Shown one piece after another: positions 54,466 through 64,000 of a stretch of DNA of 64,000 nt. The position numbers were made by a program, and so were the translations under genes. The notes under the pieces are model-generated. The model worked only from the letters and a program-made list of their open reading frames with translations. It was not told the origin of the DNA and ran no database searches. Source of the stretch: Nannochloropsis oceanica (Eukaryota; Sar; Eustigmatophyceae; Eustigmatales; Monodopsidaceae); contig CP038113.1 in the NCBI GenBank assembly GCA_004519485.1, forward strand, positions 268,501 through 332,500, in the 5' to 3' direction. The number at the start of each line of letters is the position of its first letter. Positions within the stretch are counted from its first letter, which is position 1.

Positions 54466-55617
54466 TTACACATAAGCGTCCGCCTCCTTGCTCTCTTCGT
54501 CCATCGCGCACACAGCCAACCCCTTCGGGCCGCGCTGGATTAAGCGATGGAAAAAGAATGTTGGCGTCAACATCTGGCTCAAGACAAAGAAGGAGGAAGT
54601 CATTTGCGTCAAGAACCCTTGGAACGAGAATTGGTGTTTGCTGGTGGTAGTCCCCCACCGACTGGTGCTGTCGCGAAAGGGGGAGGGAAGACGGAATCGG
54701 CGCTTTTTCTGTGCCGCTCGGATCCGTGCGCCCATCGTGTTGTTCGCCACGTCTTCCTCCCGAATAGTGCCGTCAAAGAAGCATTGCACATGAAATGAAT
54801 TGGGCTTGGACTGGGGAAAATGGGGATCGGCCGCCACCTGGTAGTCGTCACAATAAACGCTGAACCAACGGCTGCTGCGAATATGAAAAAGCGACTTATA
54901 CCGCAGAAGGCGCTTGCACACGTCGACGGACTCTCCCTTGAGCTCGCTCTCATCGTGCCGGTCCAACGTCGGGTGCTTCTCGTAGTATCGGGCCTTTTCT
55001 CCCTCGCACAAAATTATCTGTCGGATCAAATAGAGCAATTCCAACTCCTCGGGTTTCACGTAGCCCCCTCCAGTCGTCCAATGCCCCACGTCCAGCTCCG
55101 CTTGAGTCTTGAGACAGTCCGCAAGGGTTTGAATGTCTTTCACACTTTGCAAGGCATCGTCCAAATTACCGTCGATGAGGCGGCGGAACAAGAAGCCTTT
55201 GACGGCGCCGAGAAGGAGACTCGCCCGCGTAGGAGCCGCCTGGGCCGTGGCCTGTTCTTGCTCTCTTTCTTGTCCCTCCTCCAATGCTTCATCCGTTTTC
55301 CGTCCCTGCTCCTCCGACGAGGGGATCGTGTCCACTGTAGGTACCTTGCTGTTCATGCTACTGTTACTGTTGCTACCACTGCTGATGCCGTTGTTAATAC
55401 TCGAGGGTCCCAAGAGACTGATTGCGACGCGAAGCTCTTTTGCCTGCGCTTCATATTGGGCGGCTGCGATCAAACACAGCTCCTTCTCGTTCCCGCCTCC
55501 ACGAAACCATCGTCGGGACTTCGCACTTTGGAGGATGGCATTGGTCGTGCTCAGCAACTCTTCGTGGGTGTCAAGGCTCGTGTGCACAGAGGTTTGGGCA
55601 ACCACCTCCGTCGCCAT
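54466..55617 (-). CDS. Hypothetical protein
   Basis: Single-exon protein of 383 residues that I do not recognise. Residues 1-85 are polar and helical (THEELLSTTNAILQSAKSRR). A Ser/Asn/Gln/Glu-rich stretch spans about 85-150. A better ordered part runs from about 155 to 290: LLLGAVKGFLFRRLIDGNLD, KPEELELLYLIRQIILCEGE, RLLRYKSLFHIRSSRWFSVY. Then comes FHVQCFFDGTIREEDVANN. The last 90 residues are basic and aromatic, and could be misread intron. No signal peptide. Codon use resembles its neighbours, and the length and lack of stops support a real gene. Confidence 0.65.
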   Translation of the reverse strand: MATEVVAQTSVHTSLDTHEELLSTTNAILQSAKSRRWFRGGGNEKELCLIAAAQYEAQAKELRVAISLLGPSSINNGISSGSNSNSSMNSKVPTVDTIPSSEEQGRKTDEALEEGQEREQEQATAQAAPTRASLLLGAVKGFLFRRLIDGNLDDALQSVKDIQTLADCLKTQAELDVGHWTTGGGYVKPEELELLYLIRQIILCEGEKARYYEKHPTLDRHDESELKGESVDVCKRLLRYKSLFHIRSSRWFSVYCDDYQVAADPHFPQSKPNSFHVQCFFDGTIREEDVANNTMGARIRAAQKKRRFRLPSPFRDSTSRWGTTTSKHQFSFQGFLTQMTSSFFVLSQMLTPTFFFHRLIQRGPKGLAVCAMDEESKEADAYV

Positions 55618-55982
55618 AGTCGCTGCTGGACGAGGGTGTGGTCGATGCCGTGATCGTGCTCAGGCCTTCTGACGTGAATATTCTGATGGGTGGGCGCTCG
55701 CTTAAATGAGTTGCGTGTGCGGGTTATGTCGGAAGGGGGAACGGGAAAATGTGAAAAAAAATTGTGACAAGCATCTGGGGCTGGCGGTGAGCATGTGCCA
55801 TGTGTAGTTTATGGCAGCGCGGGCCTGGTCGTTCCCAAATGGGCGTTGAATCGAGTCGATAACCGACACCGAGCCGTTGGTGACTCGGATGGATTTGATG
55901 ACTGCATTATTCACCTCCTCCTCCCTCTGAGCTGGTCACGTACCACTGCCGTCCTCGATCCCTCGCACAGACATACAGGAGG
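55618..55982. promoter_or_regulatory. Divergent intergenic region between two hypothetical genes
   Basis: About 365 bases between divergent starts. No specific element is recognised. Confidence 0.4.
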
Positions 55983-57344
55983 ATGGCAAGAATACCTTGC
56001 CGACGACTGGACTGCTTTCTCCTTCTCCTCCTTGCTGTTACCCCTTACACTACACCTGCAGCTGTAGCGGTTGCATCTATTCCCACGCCCTCCTCCCTTC
56101 CAGTGCTGCAGTCCCCTCTCAAGAAAGGACGACAAGAGCCCCCGGCAACCCCTTCCCGCAGCACCTGGGACATCAAGACATTCCATGCCTTTGTGAAAGC
56201 GCGGACGGGAGGGATGTGTGCCGCTTTGGCGGGGCCCGCGTCCTCCACATCGTCTCCAACCGTGTATTGGGTGCTGCGAGGCCAGCTCTCTAATCCTTTC
56301 ACAGGGGACGTCATTGCAAATGTGCGGGGGTTGGAGGTGCTCTATCTTTTGGGGTATACCCAGGCGCCAGATATTCCCAAGATAAGCAAGTATCAAACAC
56401 TGGCTATCGCGCCATTGCCACCATCAGTCAGTCACGCCTTGCCGGGCACACGCAAATGCTTGCATTTACCTGAGCCTCAAGCCGACAACAGCAATAAGGC
56501 CAAGGCTGAAACCAAGGCAAACGCTTCGTCATCCGTTTCTAAGAAACAACCGTGGTGTGCGGTCGCCACCACAATCTCAGCCAAGACGTTTAGGTATTTC
56601 GAACCACTCACAAACCAACCCTTACTGACATTTCGGCCTGGCCCGCGCGCGAAGCCCCGGCAGGTACCCCTCGCTGTAACTACAACGCAAGCCGTCAGTT
56701 ATGTGTTGTCACGCTCTGGTCATCTTCACTTGGTCGCTGAGAGTGTCACTGGTGGATTGATGGCAGTGCAGGACCAAGGCGCTGGGCCCGTGTGCAAGGC
56801 GAAGCGGAGCAAGTTGTTGTCCTTGTTCTTTCCAATGCCAGCCCCTAAAACTTTTGAACTTTCCTTGCTCATGTGGCCTGGTTCGAAGCGAAGCAATCAC
56901 GGAATGAGCAGTGGCAGCAGCGGCAGCAATGGGGTGGAGGATGGTGGTGGTGGTGGAGGGGGTTTCCCGTGGGGCTCAATCATTCAATTTGGTGCTTCTT
57001 CAGCACAACCAGCTTGTCGAGAGCTGTATGCACTCAGTACAGAACCGGCATCCAAGCAGCAGGGGCGACGACCACGCATGAAGTATCTTCGATATGGGGA
57101 GGCGCCGCATTGGTGTGGTGCTGGGCGAGTGTGTCACTTGGCTTTGAAGGGCACCAGATACGATCGCCTGCAGGACATTCCGCGAGAGGAGCGGCAGCTA
57201 TTTTTCCCCAACACTAAAAAGGGGTTGGAAGGGGAGGAGGGAGGATCCCTGCTGGCTGTTTTTCCGCCTGGGTCGGCGCAGGAATTTTTGGACGAAGCAG
57301 AAAGAGTCCGACGGACACAGCGGAAGCGATTTATCTTTTTTTAA
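55983..57344 (+). CDS. Hypothetical secretory- or plastid-routed protein
   Basis: Single-exon protein of 453 residues with a clear N-terminal signal peptide (MARIPCRRLDCF, LLLLLAVTPYTTPAA). I do not recognise the family. The ordered parts are WDIKTFHAFVKARTGGMCAA, VYWVLRGQLSNPFTGDVIAN and a later beta-rich core (FRYFEPLTNQPLLTF, SRSGHLHLVAESVTGG). It ends with a basic C-terminus (RRTQRKRFIFF). Ser/Gly-rich inserts at about 305-325 are simple-sequence expansions. Cysteines are present (CRRLDC, CAALA, PACREL, HWCGAGRVCHL) and could form disulphides in a lumenal compartment. Plastid or ER destination is inferred; no Phe follows the signal core. Confidence 0.65.
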   Translation: MARIPCRRLDCFLLLLLAVTPYTTPAAVAVASIPTPSSLPVLQSPLKKGRQEPPATPSRSTWDIKTFHAFVKARTGGMCAALAGPASSTSSPTVYWVLRGQLSNPFTGDVIANVRGLEVLYLLGYTQAPDIPKISKYQTLAIAPLPPSVSHALPGTRKCLHLPEPQADNSNKAKAETKANASSSVSKKQPWCAVATTISAKTFRYFEPLTNQPLLTFRPGPRAKPRQVPLAVTTTQAVSYVLSRSGHLHLVAESVTGGLMAVQDQGAGPVCKAKRSKLLSLFFPMPAPKTFELSLLMWPGSKRSNHGMSSGSSGSNGVEDGGGGGGGFPWGSIIQFGASSAQPACRELYALSTEPASKQQGRRPRMKYLRYGEAPHWCGAGRVCHLALKGTRYDRLQDIPREERQLFFPNTKKGLEGEEGGSLLAVFPPGSAQEFLDEAERVRRTQRKRFIFF

Positions 57345-57544
57345 GAAAGGCAATTTAGTTAGCTTGTGTGAGACAGGTGGGAGGTCAATCAATCAAAATC
57401 AAAGTGGGGCGAATATTTGGAAGGCAAAAAAGTCAAAGCAAGCCATAATGTATAGGAGTCTATAGATATGTACTTGGTACTTCATATTTTGTGTTGGATT
57501 CTAATGGTATCGACGATGTTCGTGCATCCGTACTTTACTGCCTC

Positions 57545-59143
57545 TCATTGTCTTGCAATTCGTCCTCTCTTCTCCACGCACGCAAGCCAACGGACGAAGG
57601 TGGGCGAGAAAATCTGGGGCAAAATGGCGACAAGGTGAAGGGATGGAGGGAGCTGCGGAAACGCAGAAGGAGGCTTGATGACGCTGTCACATCCAGCCTC
57701 TTTGCCGTCAAGACCATGTTTTCCCCACTCTGGAAAAAAAAAGACAAGATGACCACCGGCGACAAGCCCATGATCCGCCACCTCAATTAGCTTCTTTATC
57801 GCTGGCATAGCAGCTTGCTGCCTCTCCTTCGCCAGATCCGTCTCTCTTTCTTTTGCTGCTCCTGCTGCTCCTGCTGCTCCTGTTGTCGTTCCTTGTACTT
57901 TAGCCTTTAGGTCATATGGAGGGTCAGTTACAATACAGTCGTAGTACTCCCGCCGAAACCAGAGCGGGTAGCTTTCCCACGCCAACATATCAGCCTGTCC
58001 CAGTTTTGGCACAGGCCTCACGCTGGCCGATAGTGGCACCCACGGTAGGAATTCGTCGATTGAATATATAAACGACTTCATTATTTCCTGTTTCGCCGTC
58101 CCCGTTCCCTCCCCAACAAGCTCGACGGCTGCATCAGTCCCTACTAACTCCTGGGCCCCTAGCAGGCTCGCAGCAAATAAGATACTACCAGAGCCCACAA
58201 AGGGGTCGAGTACCTTGCTTCCTACCTGCACCCTAGCCAAGTTATTCATCGCCCACGCTATTTCAGGTTCCATCGCTGTTGGGGTGATGACCACTGCTTT
58301 TTGTCTCCGTTCGGCCAAAAGCCTGAGGATACCACTCCGTGGCCTGCGTGGGGTACAGGCGTAGGTGTAGCCATTTCCAATAGCAGGACATTTGGTCAGT
58401 CGTCGACACAAGAGCACTCCATCTTGCCGTGGAAGGAGAAAAATGACAAAATCCAGGTCTGGGGGAGGGCCACGCTCGTCGCGTTGCTGTAGGGCTGGGT
58501 CGAGGTTTGCCACGGTGTGGAAATAGGGGTGAAAGGCTTGAAGGACAACAGAGTCGCGGTCTGTTGATTTGGACGCTTTATTGTTGCCGATTCGCAAATC
58601 TACCAGACTGACTCGCCATTTGAGTTTGATTATATTGCCCATCCCAGAAGACATGGCGGTGGGGTGGATTTCATCCCTGCTTATTGGCATATCCAAACCA
58701 GCAGCATTTGCAGCTGCGGCTGCCAAGCTCTCACCATTCGCCAAGATCTGAAAGAGACCGTAGGCGAGAATACAGCGCTGCACCGTCCGTACAAGTTGAT
58801 ATTCGAAGTCTGTTGTATCGTCGCCATCGCTGCGCTCAATACTGTAGAAGGGAATAGTGGGTTGGCTTGTCAAGGGTCGAAGTGCGATGCTGCTACTACT
58901 GCTAGTGTGCTGGTTGCTGGCATTGAACGCAGAGAGAAATTCAACCTGAGGCAATAAATAATTTGTTTGCGGTCCTACGCGGAAGCCCATTGTGTTGCGG
59001 CTAGGGTTGCGAAAGGCGACGAAGAGCTGGTGTTGCTGGAATCCATAGCTATGGGACGTTAATAGGAGGACGAAAAGGGAAGGGAGGAGTAGGGGGCGGT
59101 ACTGCCATCGCATGCTGAAGTCATGCGTACCATTAATTTTCAT
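57545..59143 (-). CDS. Trm11-like RNA methyltransferase with presequence
   Basis: Single-exon protein of 532 residues. Another in-frame ATG is at 59113; either start gives a signal peptide (LLLPSLFVLLLTSHSYGFQQ). The Gly-Phe step after the core fits plastid routing. The C-terminal half is a Rossmann methyltransferase: MEPEIAWAMNNLARVQVGSK, VLDPFVGSGSILFAASLLGA (SAM-binding motif I), LVGTD, then CIVTDPPYDLKA with the DPPY catalytic motif and GGHLVFFFPEWG. This order matches tRNA (guanine-N2-) methyltransferase Trm11 and its bacterial relatives. A THUMP domain is not evident. An Ala/Gly repeat (GTTTGAAGAAGAAKE) lies after DPPY. The RNA substrate is unknown. Confidence 0.82.
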   Translation of the reverse strand: MKINGTHDFSMRWQYRPLLLPSLFVLLLTSHSYGFQQHQLFVAFRNPSRNTMGFRVGPQTNYLLPQVEFLSAFNASNQHTSSSSSIALRPLTSQPTIPFYSIERSDGDDTTDFEYQLVRTVQRCILAYGLFQILANGESLAAAAANAAGLDMPISRDEIHPTAMSSGMGNIIKLKWRVSLVDLRIGNNKASKSTDRDSVVLQAFHPYFHTVANLDPALQQRDERGPPPDLDFVIFLLPRQDGVLLCRRLTKCPAIGNGYTYACTPRRPRSGILRLLAERRQKAVVITPTAMEPEIAWAMNNLARVQVGSKVLDPFVGSGSILFAASLLGAQELVGTDAAVELVGEGTGTAKQEIMKSFIYSIDEFLPWVPLSASVRPVPKLGQADMLAWESYPLWFRREYYDCIVTDPPYDLKAKVQGTTTGAAGAAGAAKERETDLAKERQQAAMPAIKKLIEVADHGLVAGGHLVFFFPEWGKHGLDGKEAGCDSVIKPPSAFPQLPPSLHLVAILPQIFSPTFVRWLACVEKRGRIARQ

Positions 59144-59479
59144 CGCTTCGTATGCAGTTCTTGGGCTCTCCTTAGTCTATCTCTTTGAACCGCAGTGGTG
59201 AGGACATCGACCTCCTGTGGTCTGGGGCCGAGTACACAGTGGTATGCATGAGTGAAAAGAGTCGTGTCATGTACACACAGGGTGGGCCGATACACTCTCG
59301 GCAGCGCAGACAACACCTCCATGACATCGACAGTCATCTTGCTTGTGCACTCAGTGCCTGTCTTACTCGCCGGAAACGGTCTCCTGGCCGTTGTAGTCGC
59401 CGACGACACTCCTTAGCACCTTAGGCATCATCTCATTTTTCCGCACAATGAACCCACTACTCTGACTGAACACACAGAC
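59144..59479. promoter_or_regulatory. Divergent intergenic region, methyltransferase / hypothetical
   Basis: About 336 bases between divergent starts. No specific element is recognised. Confidence 0.4.
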
Positions 59480-61249
59480 ATGCCTGCGGCAGGCGACGAC
59501 GACGGCGGAGCGCTGATACTGCGGCATGCATCACGGGTGGGCGCGTACGTCGCCCGGGAGCTGGCCAACGACGCGGGTCTGTTGGTGTTAGAGCTTGGCG
59601 CGGGCCTGGCAGGGGTGGTCGGCCTAGGCCTTTGCGAAGGCGCGCTTGTCTTTAAGCAAGGCGTTGGCGGGGGTCCCGTGGTACCACCTCAACCTTTGCG
59701 CTATGCATTGTGGACGACGTTACCAAGTATGGCTGGTCGACCACTGCCATCAGACGCCGTGCTTCGAAGTCTACTGAATCTGCCTCCTTTGTCGGCTGCC
59801 AACGCGTCAACCAGGAGCGCAAGCCACGAGGCCGCTTCAACATGCACAAGTGCCTTAAAAGTGCGCAACATTCAGGCAGGCCGGCACGTGGTGGCGCTCG
59901 CAACGGTAGTGGGCGTGACGTTGCAAATCGGAGCAAGCATTCAACGCGGCCGTCAGCAATACCAGGCCCAAGTCCATGAAGGACGCGAGCCTCCTCTAGC
60001 ACCACCACAAGCCGTGCGTATCTCACACCGCCCCCCAGCATGTACTGGTACGGCGCCTGCTTTTCACGTGGGTATCGTGAGCGGGGCCCACGATAGAGTA
60101 CCGTCGTGGGCGGGGGAGGGACGGGTGTTTGGAACAATTCCTCAGCGATGGTGGACTCGAGCAGAGTGGATCCAGGACCCTCGGGAATGGGCTCAATTAC
60201 TGCCTTCGCCCACGGTTACCTCCTTTCATTATAGCAAGACAGCTCCTTTGTTCTTGGAGGCAGAGGTGGCAGCTTCGGAGCGACCGAGGGGGCTGTCGTT
60301 GGAGTTAGCTTTGGAGAGCTTGAGGGCGGGAGGGAGGGCAAGCAGCAGCAGCAGAAGGGGTGGGATGGAGGGTGTGGTGAGAATACTTCTGGCGGGGGGA
60401 GAGGTGTTGCGAGGGCCGATACGGAGAGGGGTGGAGGAGAGTGGGGCCGTGGACTTGCTTGTGGATGGGGAGGCTGCAGTAGCGGTTGCTGTGCTTGCAT
60501 GGATGGAAAAAACGCCCTACGCCTCGGCGTGGTCGGCCTTGGCGGCTCAGAGGACGAGGGAGGAGGAGGCAAAGATAAGCGCGAGAAGGGAAGGAAATGC
60601 ATTGTTGTGGAAGGGATACGAGAGTGTGAACGCGTGGGTGGAGCGGGTGCCAGTGTCGAGAAGTGTGGAGAGGCCGTGGCGGTGGTTGGCCCACACGTGG
60701 GAGAGTGTCGGAAGGCGACTACGATGGTTAATCAAGGGGGGTGTGACAGCCAGGGATGCCCTGGAGGAGTATAAGGTTGTGGTACTCGTGCACGACGCAG
60801 ATTCGGCAAGACTGGGACAAAGAATGAAAATGAAGGAGCTACTGCAGGGGGCGGGATGGGATGTGTGGGGTCCAGGAACGTCTGCTTCGAGGTTGGTAAG
60901 GGATAAGGATGCCCTTGTGCCTGTATTAGTATTTTGCCAGGATGATGCAACGACCTTGGAGAGGGCGAGGTTCCTGGTCCGGGCTGGAAGGCCCTCACAG
61001 TTGACGTGTGCGTTGCTGGAGGATCCTGAGAGTGCTTGTCCGTGGTTGGGGAAGGGAGGGAGGAATGAAGGGGGAGGCGATGACCGACCGACTGTGTTGA
61101 GTATTGCGGACGTGCATGATAGTTTGTTTGCCTTTGTGAGAGCGAGGGTGAGGGAAGGCAGAGGAATCGGGGAGATTCAGAGAGAGTTGGATGCGTCGAC
61201 GCGCCTGTGTCCGGCTTCGTCTTCGTCAGCTTCTCCGACTTACAGGTAG
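59480..61249 (+). CDS. Hypothetical protein
   Basis: Single-exon protein of 589 residues that I do not recognise. Residues 20-60 contain an apolar stretch (LLVLELGAGLAGVVGLGLCE) that could be a membrane segment. A second apolar stretch is at about 138-152 (VVALATVVGVTLQIGAS). The middle has Arg/Trp-rich parts (VFGTIPQRWWTRAEWIQDPR). The C-terminal third has alternating strands and helices (VVVLVHDADSARLGQRMK, ALVPVLVFCQDDATTLERAR), like a Rossmann-type fold. Two membrane segments plus a soluble domain suggest a membrane protein of unknown role. No signal peptide. Confidence 0.62.
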   Translation: MPAAGDDDGGALILRHASRVGAYVARELANDAGLLVLELGAGLAGVVGLGLCEGALVFKQGVGGGPVVPPQPLRYALWTTLPSMAGRPLPSDAVLRSLLNLPPLSAANASTRSASHEAASTCTSALKVRNIQAGRHVVALATVVGVTLQIGASIQRGRQQYQAQVHEGREPPLAPPQAVRISHRPPACTGTAPAFHVGIVSGAHDRVPSWAGEGRVFGTIPQRWWTRAEWIQDPREWAQLLPSPTVTSFHYSKTAPLFLEAEVAASERPRGLSLELALESLRAGGRASSSSRRGGMEGVVRILLAGGEVLRGPIRRGVEESGAVDLLVDGEAAVAVAVLAWMEKTPYASAWSALAAQRTREEEAKISARREGNALLWKGYESVNAWVERVPVSRSVERPWRWLAHTWESVGRRLRWLIKGGVTARDALEEYKVVVLVHDADSARLGQRMKMKELLQGAGWDVWGPGTSASRLVRDKDALVPVLVFCQDDATTLERARFLVRAGRPSQLTCALLEDPESACPWLGKGGRNEGGGDDRPTVLSIADVHDSLFAFVRARVREGRGIGEIQRELDASTRLCPASSSSASPTYR

Positions 61250-61892
61250 CACTGGGGAAAGAGGGTGGAGGGAAGGAAGGAGGGGAGGAGAAAGAGAAGA
61301 GCCCAATGTATGATAAATGATTAGTACTCGGATGGAATGACGCCATCATCAGCGACAACGACAGCAGCAACGACAACGACAGCAGCAACGACAACAACAA
61401 TCATTCCCACCACCACTACAACCTATAAAGGAGAAATATGCGCACGCACGTCCGCAGCAGAGACAGAGGCAGCAGAAGAAGCAGCACAACAACAAACAAC
61501 AAAGCAATCCGCCTAGATCTCAAAGATGCAAGAAATACATTCTTCTGGCTGAACCAAAAAAGAAAATGATAACTTCTCACGGAAGAGGAACATCAATTAC
61601 ACTCTCCCTCCCTCCCCTTTCCCCTCCAAAATAAAGGCAACAGCAAGCCCCTCTCCTTACACTTTCTAACTGTCTGTCCGTTGCCAACCGTTTTACCCCC
61701 GCTGATCGTGTTGTTTCTTTGTCAGACCAATCCTCTCCTATTGTTGTTTAATGTCATACCCAGGCAAAGTCAAGATCGGAAAGCAAAGAAAGCAGCCTCT
61801 CCCTCCTCCATGCCACCAACGCGCCCAGTTTTCACCTTTCCCCGCTCTCTCCTTCAAATTTCCTCTTCGTTCGTTCTGCTGATTCTGAAGAT
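61250..61892. other. Convergent intergenic region, hypothetical / RPL14
   Basis: About 640 bases with a minisatellite at 61351-61400 and a pyrimidine-rich right half. No gene is seen. Confidence 0.45.
61351..61400. repeat. 18-base minisatellite
   Basis: About 2.7 tandem copies of an AGCAGCAACGACAACGAC unit. Confidence 0.8.
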
Positions 61893-62745
61893 CTACTTCA
61901 GGTGCTTCTTGATGATCGCCGCCTTCTCCTTACGCGCCACCATGAGCTTGAAACGGTCGAAGTCTGTGAGGGCCGCACGCTTCGCCTTGGCCTCCAACTT
62001 CTTGCACCAGGTGGTCTGCTCCCATCGAGCCACAATCTTATCCGTGGCCCAGGCCTTCTTCAGAGTCTTGGCACGCGCATTACGGGGGATCTTCACCTTC
62101 AAGTCCGTAAGGTAGACACGCTTCAAAGGAATGACTTGCCGGGTCACGTTCGAGTCGGGGCCTTCCACAAGGACCTGAGGGGGCGGGAAGGAGAGGAGGG
62201 GGGAGGAGGGGGAAGAGATGGAGGTTGGAGGGGTGATATGCCACATAAGTGGACTAATAAGAGGGGCAAAATATGCACCTTCACGTACGCGCCTGACACA
62301 AAGGGGTAATATGACAGCACTTTTGCCCTTGTGTGCGTGGCCCCCTTCGCCTTTAAGGCAGAGAAAGGAGATATTGCACTCCATATCCTCGCTCCCATAA
62401 GCCGCCAATATAAAATTGCTCGCACCATACACCCTCCTCATTCATCACTTAACCTCTGCACCCGCTCCACTATCTCTCACGCACCTTGTTGCCATCCACC
62501 ACGTCGATGACGGTGGCCAGCTTGCCATAGTCGGGGCCATAGTTCACTAGCACTACCCGGCCGACCTCCACAAATCGTGTGAACAACTGTGTTGTAATGT
62601 GGGGAGGGAGATGATGGGTTGTCGTACGGATAGCATTCGTCATACATGACTGTCCCCCCTCCTTTCTTCTCGCCTCCCCCCTCCTCCGGCCTATCCAGCT
62701 TTTCTTCCTCCACCATTCCCTTTGTCGCCCGCTTACCTGAACCAT
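61893..62745 (-). CDS. RPL14: 60S ribosomal protein eL14
   Basis: Three minus-strand exons, 62745-62737, 62586-62485 and 62174-61893, all GT-AG and in phase, give 130 residues. The first coding exon holds just three codons (MVQ). The protein reads [34 protein letters not shown], then [31 protein letters not shown] and [16 protein letters not shown], closely matching eukaryotic L14 from end to end. eL14 has a KOW/SH3-like domain plus a basic helical tail and binds the cytosolic large-subunit rRNA. Animal proteins have a long Ala/Lys tail that is missing here, as in other protists. Confidence 0.95.
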
Positions 62746-63277
62746 TGTAAATGTCCTGAAGGAAGCAACGGCGTATTGAACTGTGTGAAGTGTGAGGGGA
62801 ATGAACGTGGTGGCATGAGTACAGTGCATCGAAGAGGTGACGGCAGGGGCGAAGAAGCAGAGGGTGATGATGGAGAGTCGTTGATGGACATGAAGGCGTA
62901 CTGTCTGTCGTTTTAGCACGCCTCCTTCATCCCACACAACTCGCCAGATCTCCCAGCCACTTTAAGCGCTTCTCGAGATGTGGGTACGGATCCTGGTAGG
63001 TGTGAAAGAAGTCTCCTCATGCGTTGGGGCAAAGGAATGGAAGGAGGACGGCCTTACGGCCGCTCACTCGCCTTCTTCTGCCGCCGCTGGCACACTTTGC
63101 GTGCCCCCAAAACACAGGGGTACATCCACAAGTGCCGCTGCCTTCTTGGCCTTTGGTCCCGGCCGCTAATCTATTTGCTACCACTATAAAATACAGTGAT
63201 TTATCCAGTCCTCGTCTATTATCCTGTGATGCCGCAGGGCTGTCGGCTACTACCACCACCATAATGCCCCACCGCTG
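62746..63277. promoter_or_regulatory. Divergent intergenic region, RPL14 / partial gene
   Basis: About 530 bases between divergent starts, including the eL14 promoter. No clear TATA box is seen. Confidence 0.4.
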
Positions 63278-64000
63278 ATGGAGGAAGCCGACACGGCCCA
63301 CCTGCGCTCTTTGGCAGCCCTTGCCCCTGCCGTCTTTTTCCCTCCTGAACGATGTGACCGACAGAAAAACCACGAAGCGAATTTGTGTCGGCTGGTTCGT
63401 TCAGAAGATCCACTGATAAGTCATGTGGCCACTGGAATTCTGCTCAAGGGATTGCGGGATGCCAAGCCGGGTTCGTCGAAAGGATGCTTGACCGAGGTCT
63501 TGAGTCCCTACACTCCGAGTCACGGCCGGGTCAATATCGAGCGACATCGCCTCACCAATACACTAGAAGCCTGTCGTCGTTTGGTGGAGGAGGTGTGCTG
63601 TCCAGAGATAGACCCGGAGCTAAGGCATGACGAGAAAGAGAACGGAGTCGACGGCGATTACTTGTGCCATACAAAAGACATGAAGGCAACAAAAGTGTAC
63701 ATCCGACAGGTGGTCGCGCGGGCCTTGCCCGGTTGGCAAGAAGCAGCTTTGCAATCGTATGTTGTTTCTGCGGCGGCTGCGCGAGGAATCGATGCAGAGG
63801 AGGGCGAGGACGTGGAGTTGCCCCTCATTTGGGTCACCTCGTTGGGCTTAGTCCTTCGACGGAGCTACCACGAACCCGAAGAAGAAGACGAGGACGACGT
63901 GGAAAAGGAGAAAGAAAAGCAATGTTTAGCAAAAATGCTGCTGGCTTGGTGTCAGACTTGTTGGCGTGTTATTGAGCGAGTGGGTATAGGAGGGGTAGAG
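63278..64000 (+). CDS. Hypothetical protein, N-terminal part (runs off right edge)
   Basis: The frame is open from the ATG at 63278 to the window end, 241 codons without a stop, so the gene is truncated here. It begins MEEADTAHLRSLAALAP and is mostly helical: VRSEDPLISHVATGILLKGL, RLTNTLEACRRLVEEVCC, VYIRQVVARALPGWQEAALQ. An acidic loop (PEEEDEDDVEKEKEK) precedes MLLAWCQTCWRVIERVG. The repeated amphipathic helices suggest an alpha-solenoid, but I cannot name a family. No signal peptide. Confidence 0.6.
   Translation, partial: MEEADTAHLRSLAALAPAVFFPPERCDRQKNHEANLCRLVRSEDPLISHVATGILLKGLRDAKPGSSKGCLTEVLSPYTPSHGRVNIERHRLTNTLEACRRLVEEVCCPEIDPELRHDEKENGVDGDYLCHTKDMKATKVYIRQVVARALPGWQEAALQSYVVSAAAARGIDAEEGEDVELPLIWVTSLGLVLRRSYHEPEEEDEDDVEKEKEKQCLAKMLLAWCQTCWRVIERVGIGGVE

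Noticed and set aside
1-64000. Transposons, LTR or virus-like elements, CRISPR arrays
   Set aside because: No transposase, reverse transcriptase, integrase or capsid-like frame, no paired terminal repeats and no regular direct-repeat array was found.

Overview
The window is gene-dense nuclear DNA from a eukaryote, most probably a stramenopile alga of the eustigmatophyte type (Nannochloropsis or Microchloropsis). That placement is inferred from several signs. Genes are compact, with zero to two short GT-AG introns, and codons are GC-rich. Pyrimidine tetranucleotide tracts (CCCT)n are abundant. Several proteins carry a signal peptide followed by an Ala/Gly-Phe motif, the type used to enter red-lineage complex plastids. 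I see no bacterial operons, no intact mobile element, no CRISPR array and no tRNA or rRNA gene.

Region 1-9.6 kb: the start of a TFIIIC-delta-like subunit (minus, runs off the left edge), a LOG-family phosphoribohydrolase with a hydrophobic tail, sedoheptulose-1,7-bisphosphatase, a small probably plastid protein, ribosomal protein uL29/L35, a PDP-like PP2C phosphatase with a presequence, and a SET-domain gene fragment.

Region 10-22.4 kb: a PH-PP2C fusion gene full of (GGGA)n-derived repeats, a class I aminotransferase with a signal-peptide exon, a cationic amino-acid transporter, a tRNA-dihydrouridine synthase and the spliceosomal cyclophilin PPIL3.

Region 23-38 kb: katanin p80, an alpha/beta hydrolase, a presequence-bearing YqgF nuclease, an NmrA-like oxidoreductase, a sideroflexin, a probable mitochondrial ribosomal protein (mS26-like), a RECQ1-like helicase and arginase.

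Region 38-64 kb: a 1,805-residue RECQL4-like helicase with an Sld2-like head plus GRF zinc finger and SAP domain, a divergent proteasome alpha-subunit paralogue with a signal peptide, a giant Nup188/Nup205-type nucleoporin carrying its own FG repeats, three uncharacterised proteins, a Trm11-like methyltransferase, ribosomal protein eL14, and the 5' part of an unknown gene.

The layout is unusually regular. Of 28 neighbouring gene pairs, 25 switch strand, so almost every gene shares a short divergent promoter region with one neighbour and a short convergent 3' region with the other. The genes do not form one pathway. Recurring themes are organelle-targeted proteins and genome maintenance (two RecQ helicases, a YqgF nuclease). 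The most interesting items are the signal-peptide proteasome alpha paralogue, the Sld2-GRF-SAP-RecQ architecture, the FG-headed scaffold nucleoporin, the PH-PP2C fusion and the duplicated in-frame splice donor in the first PP2C gene.
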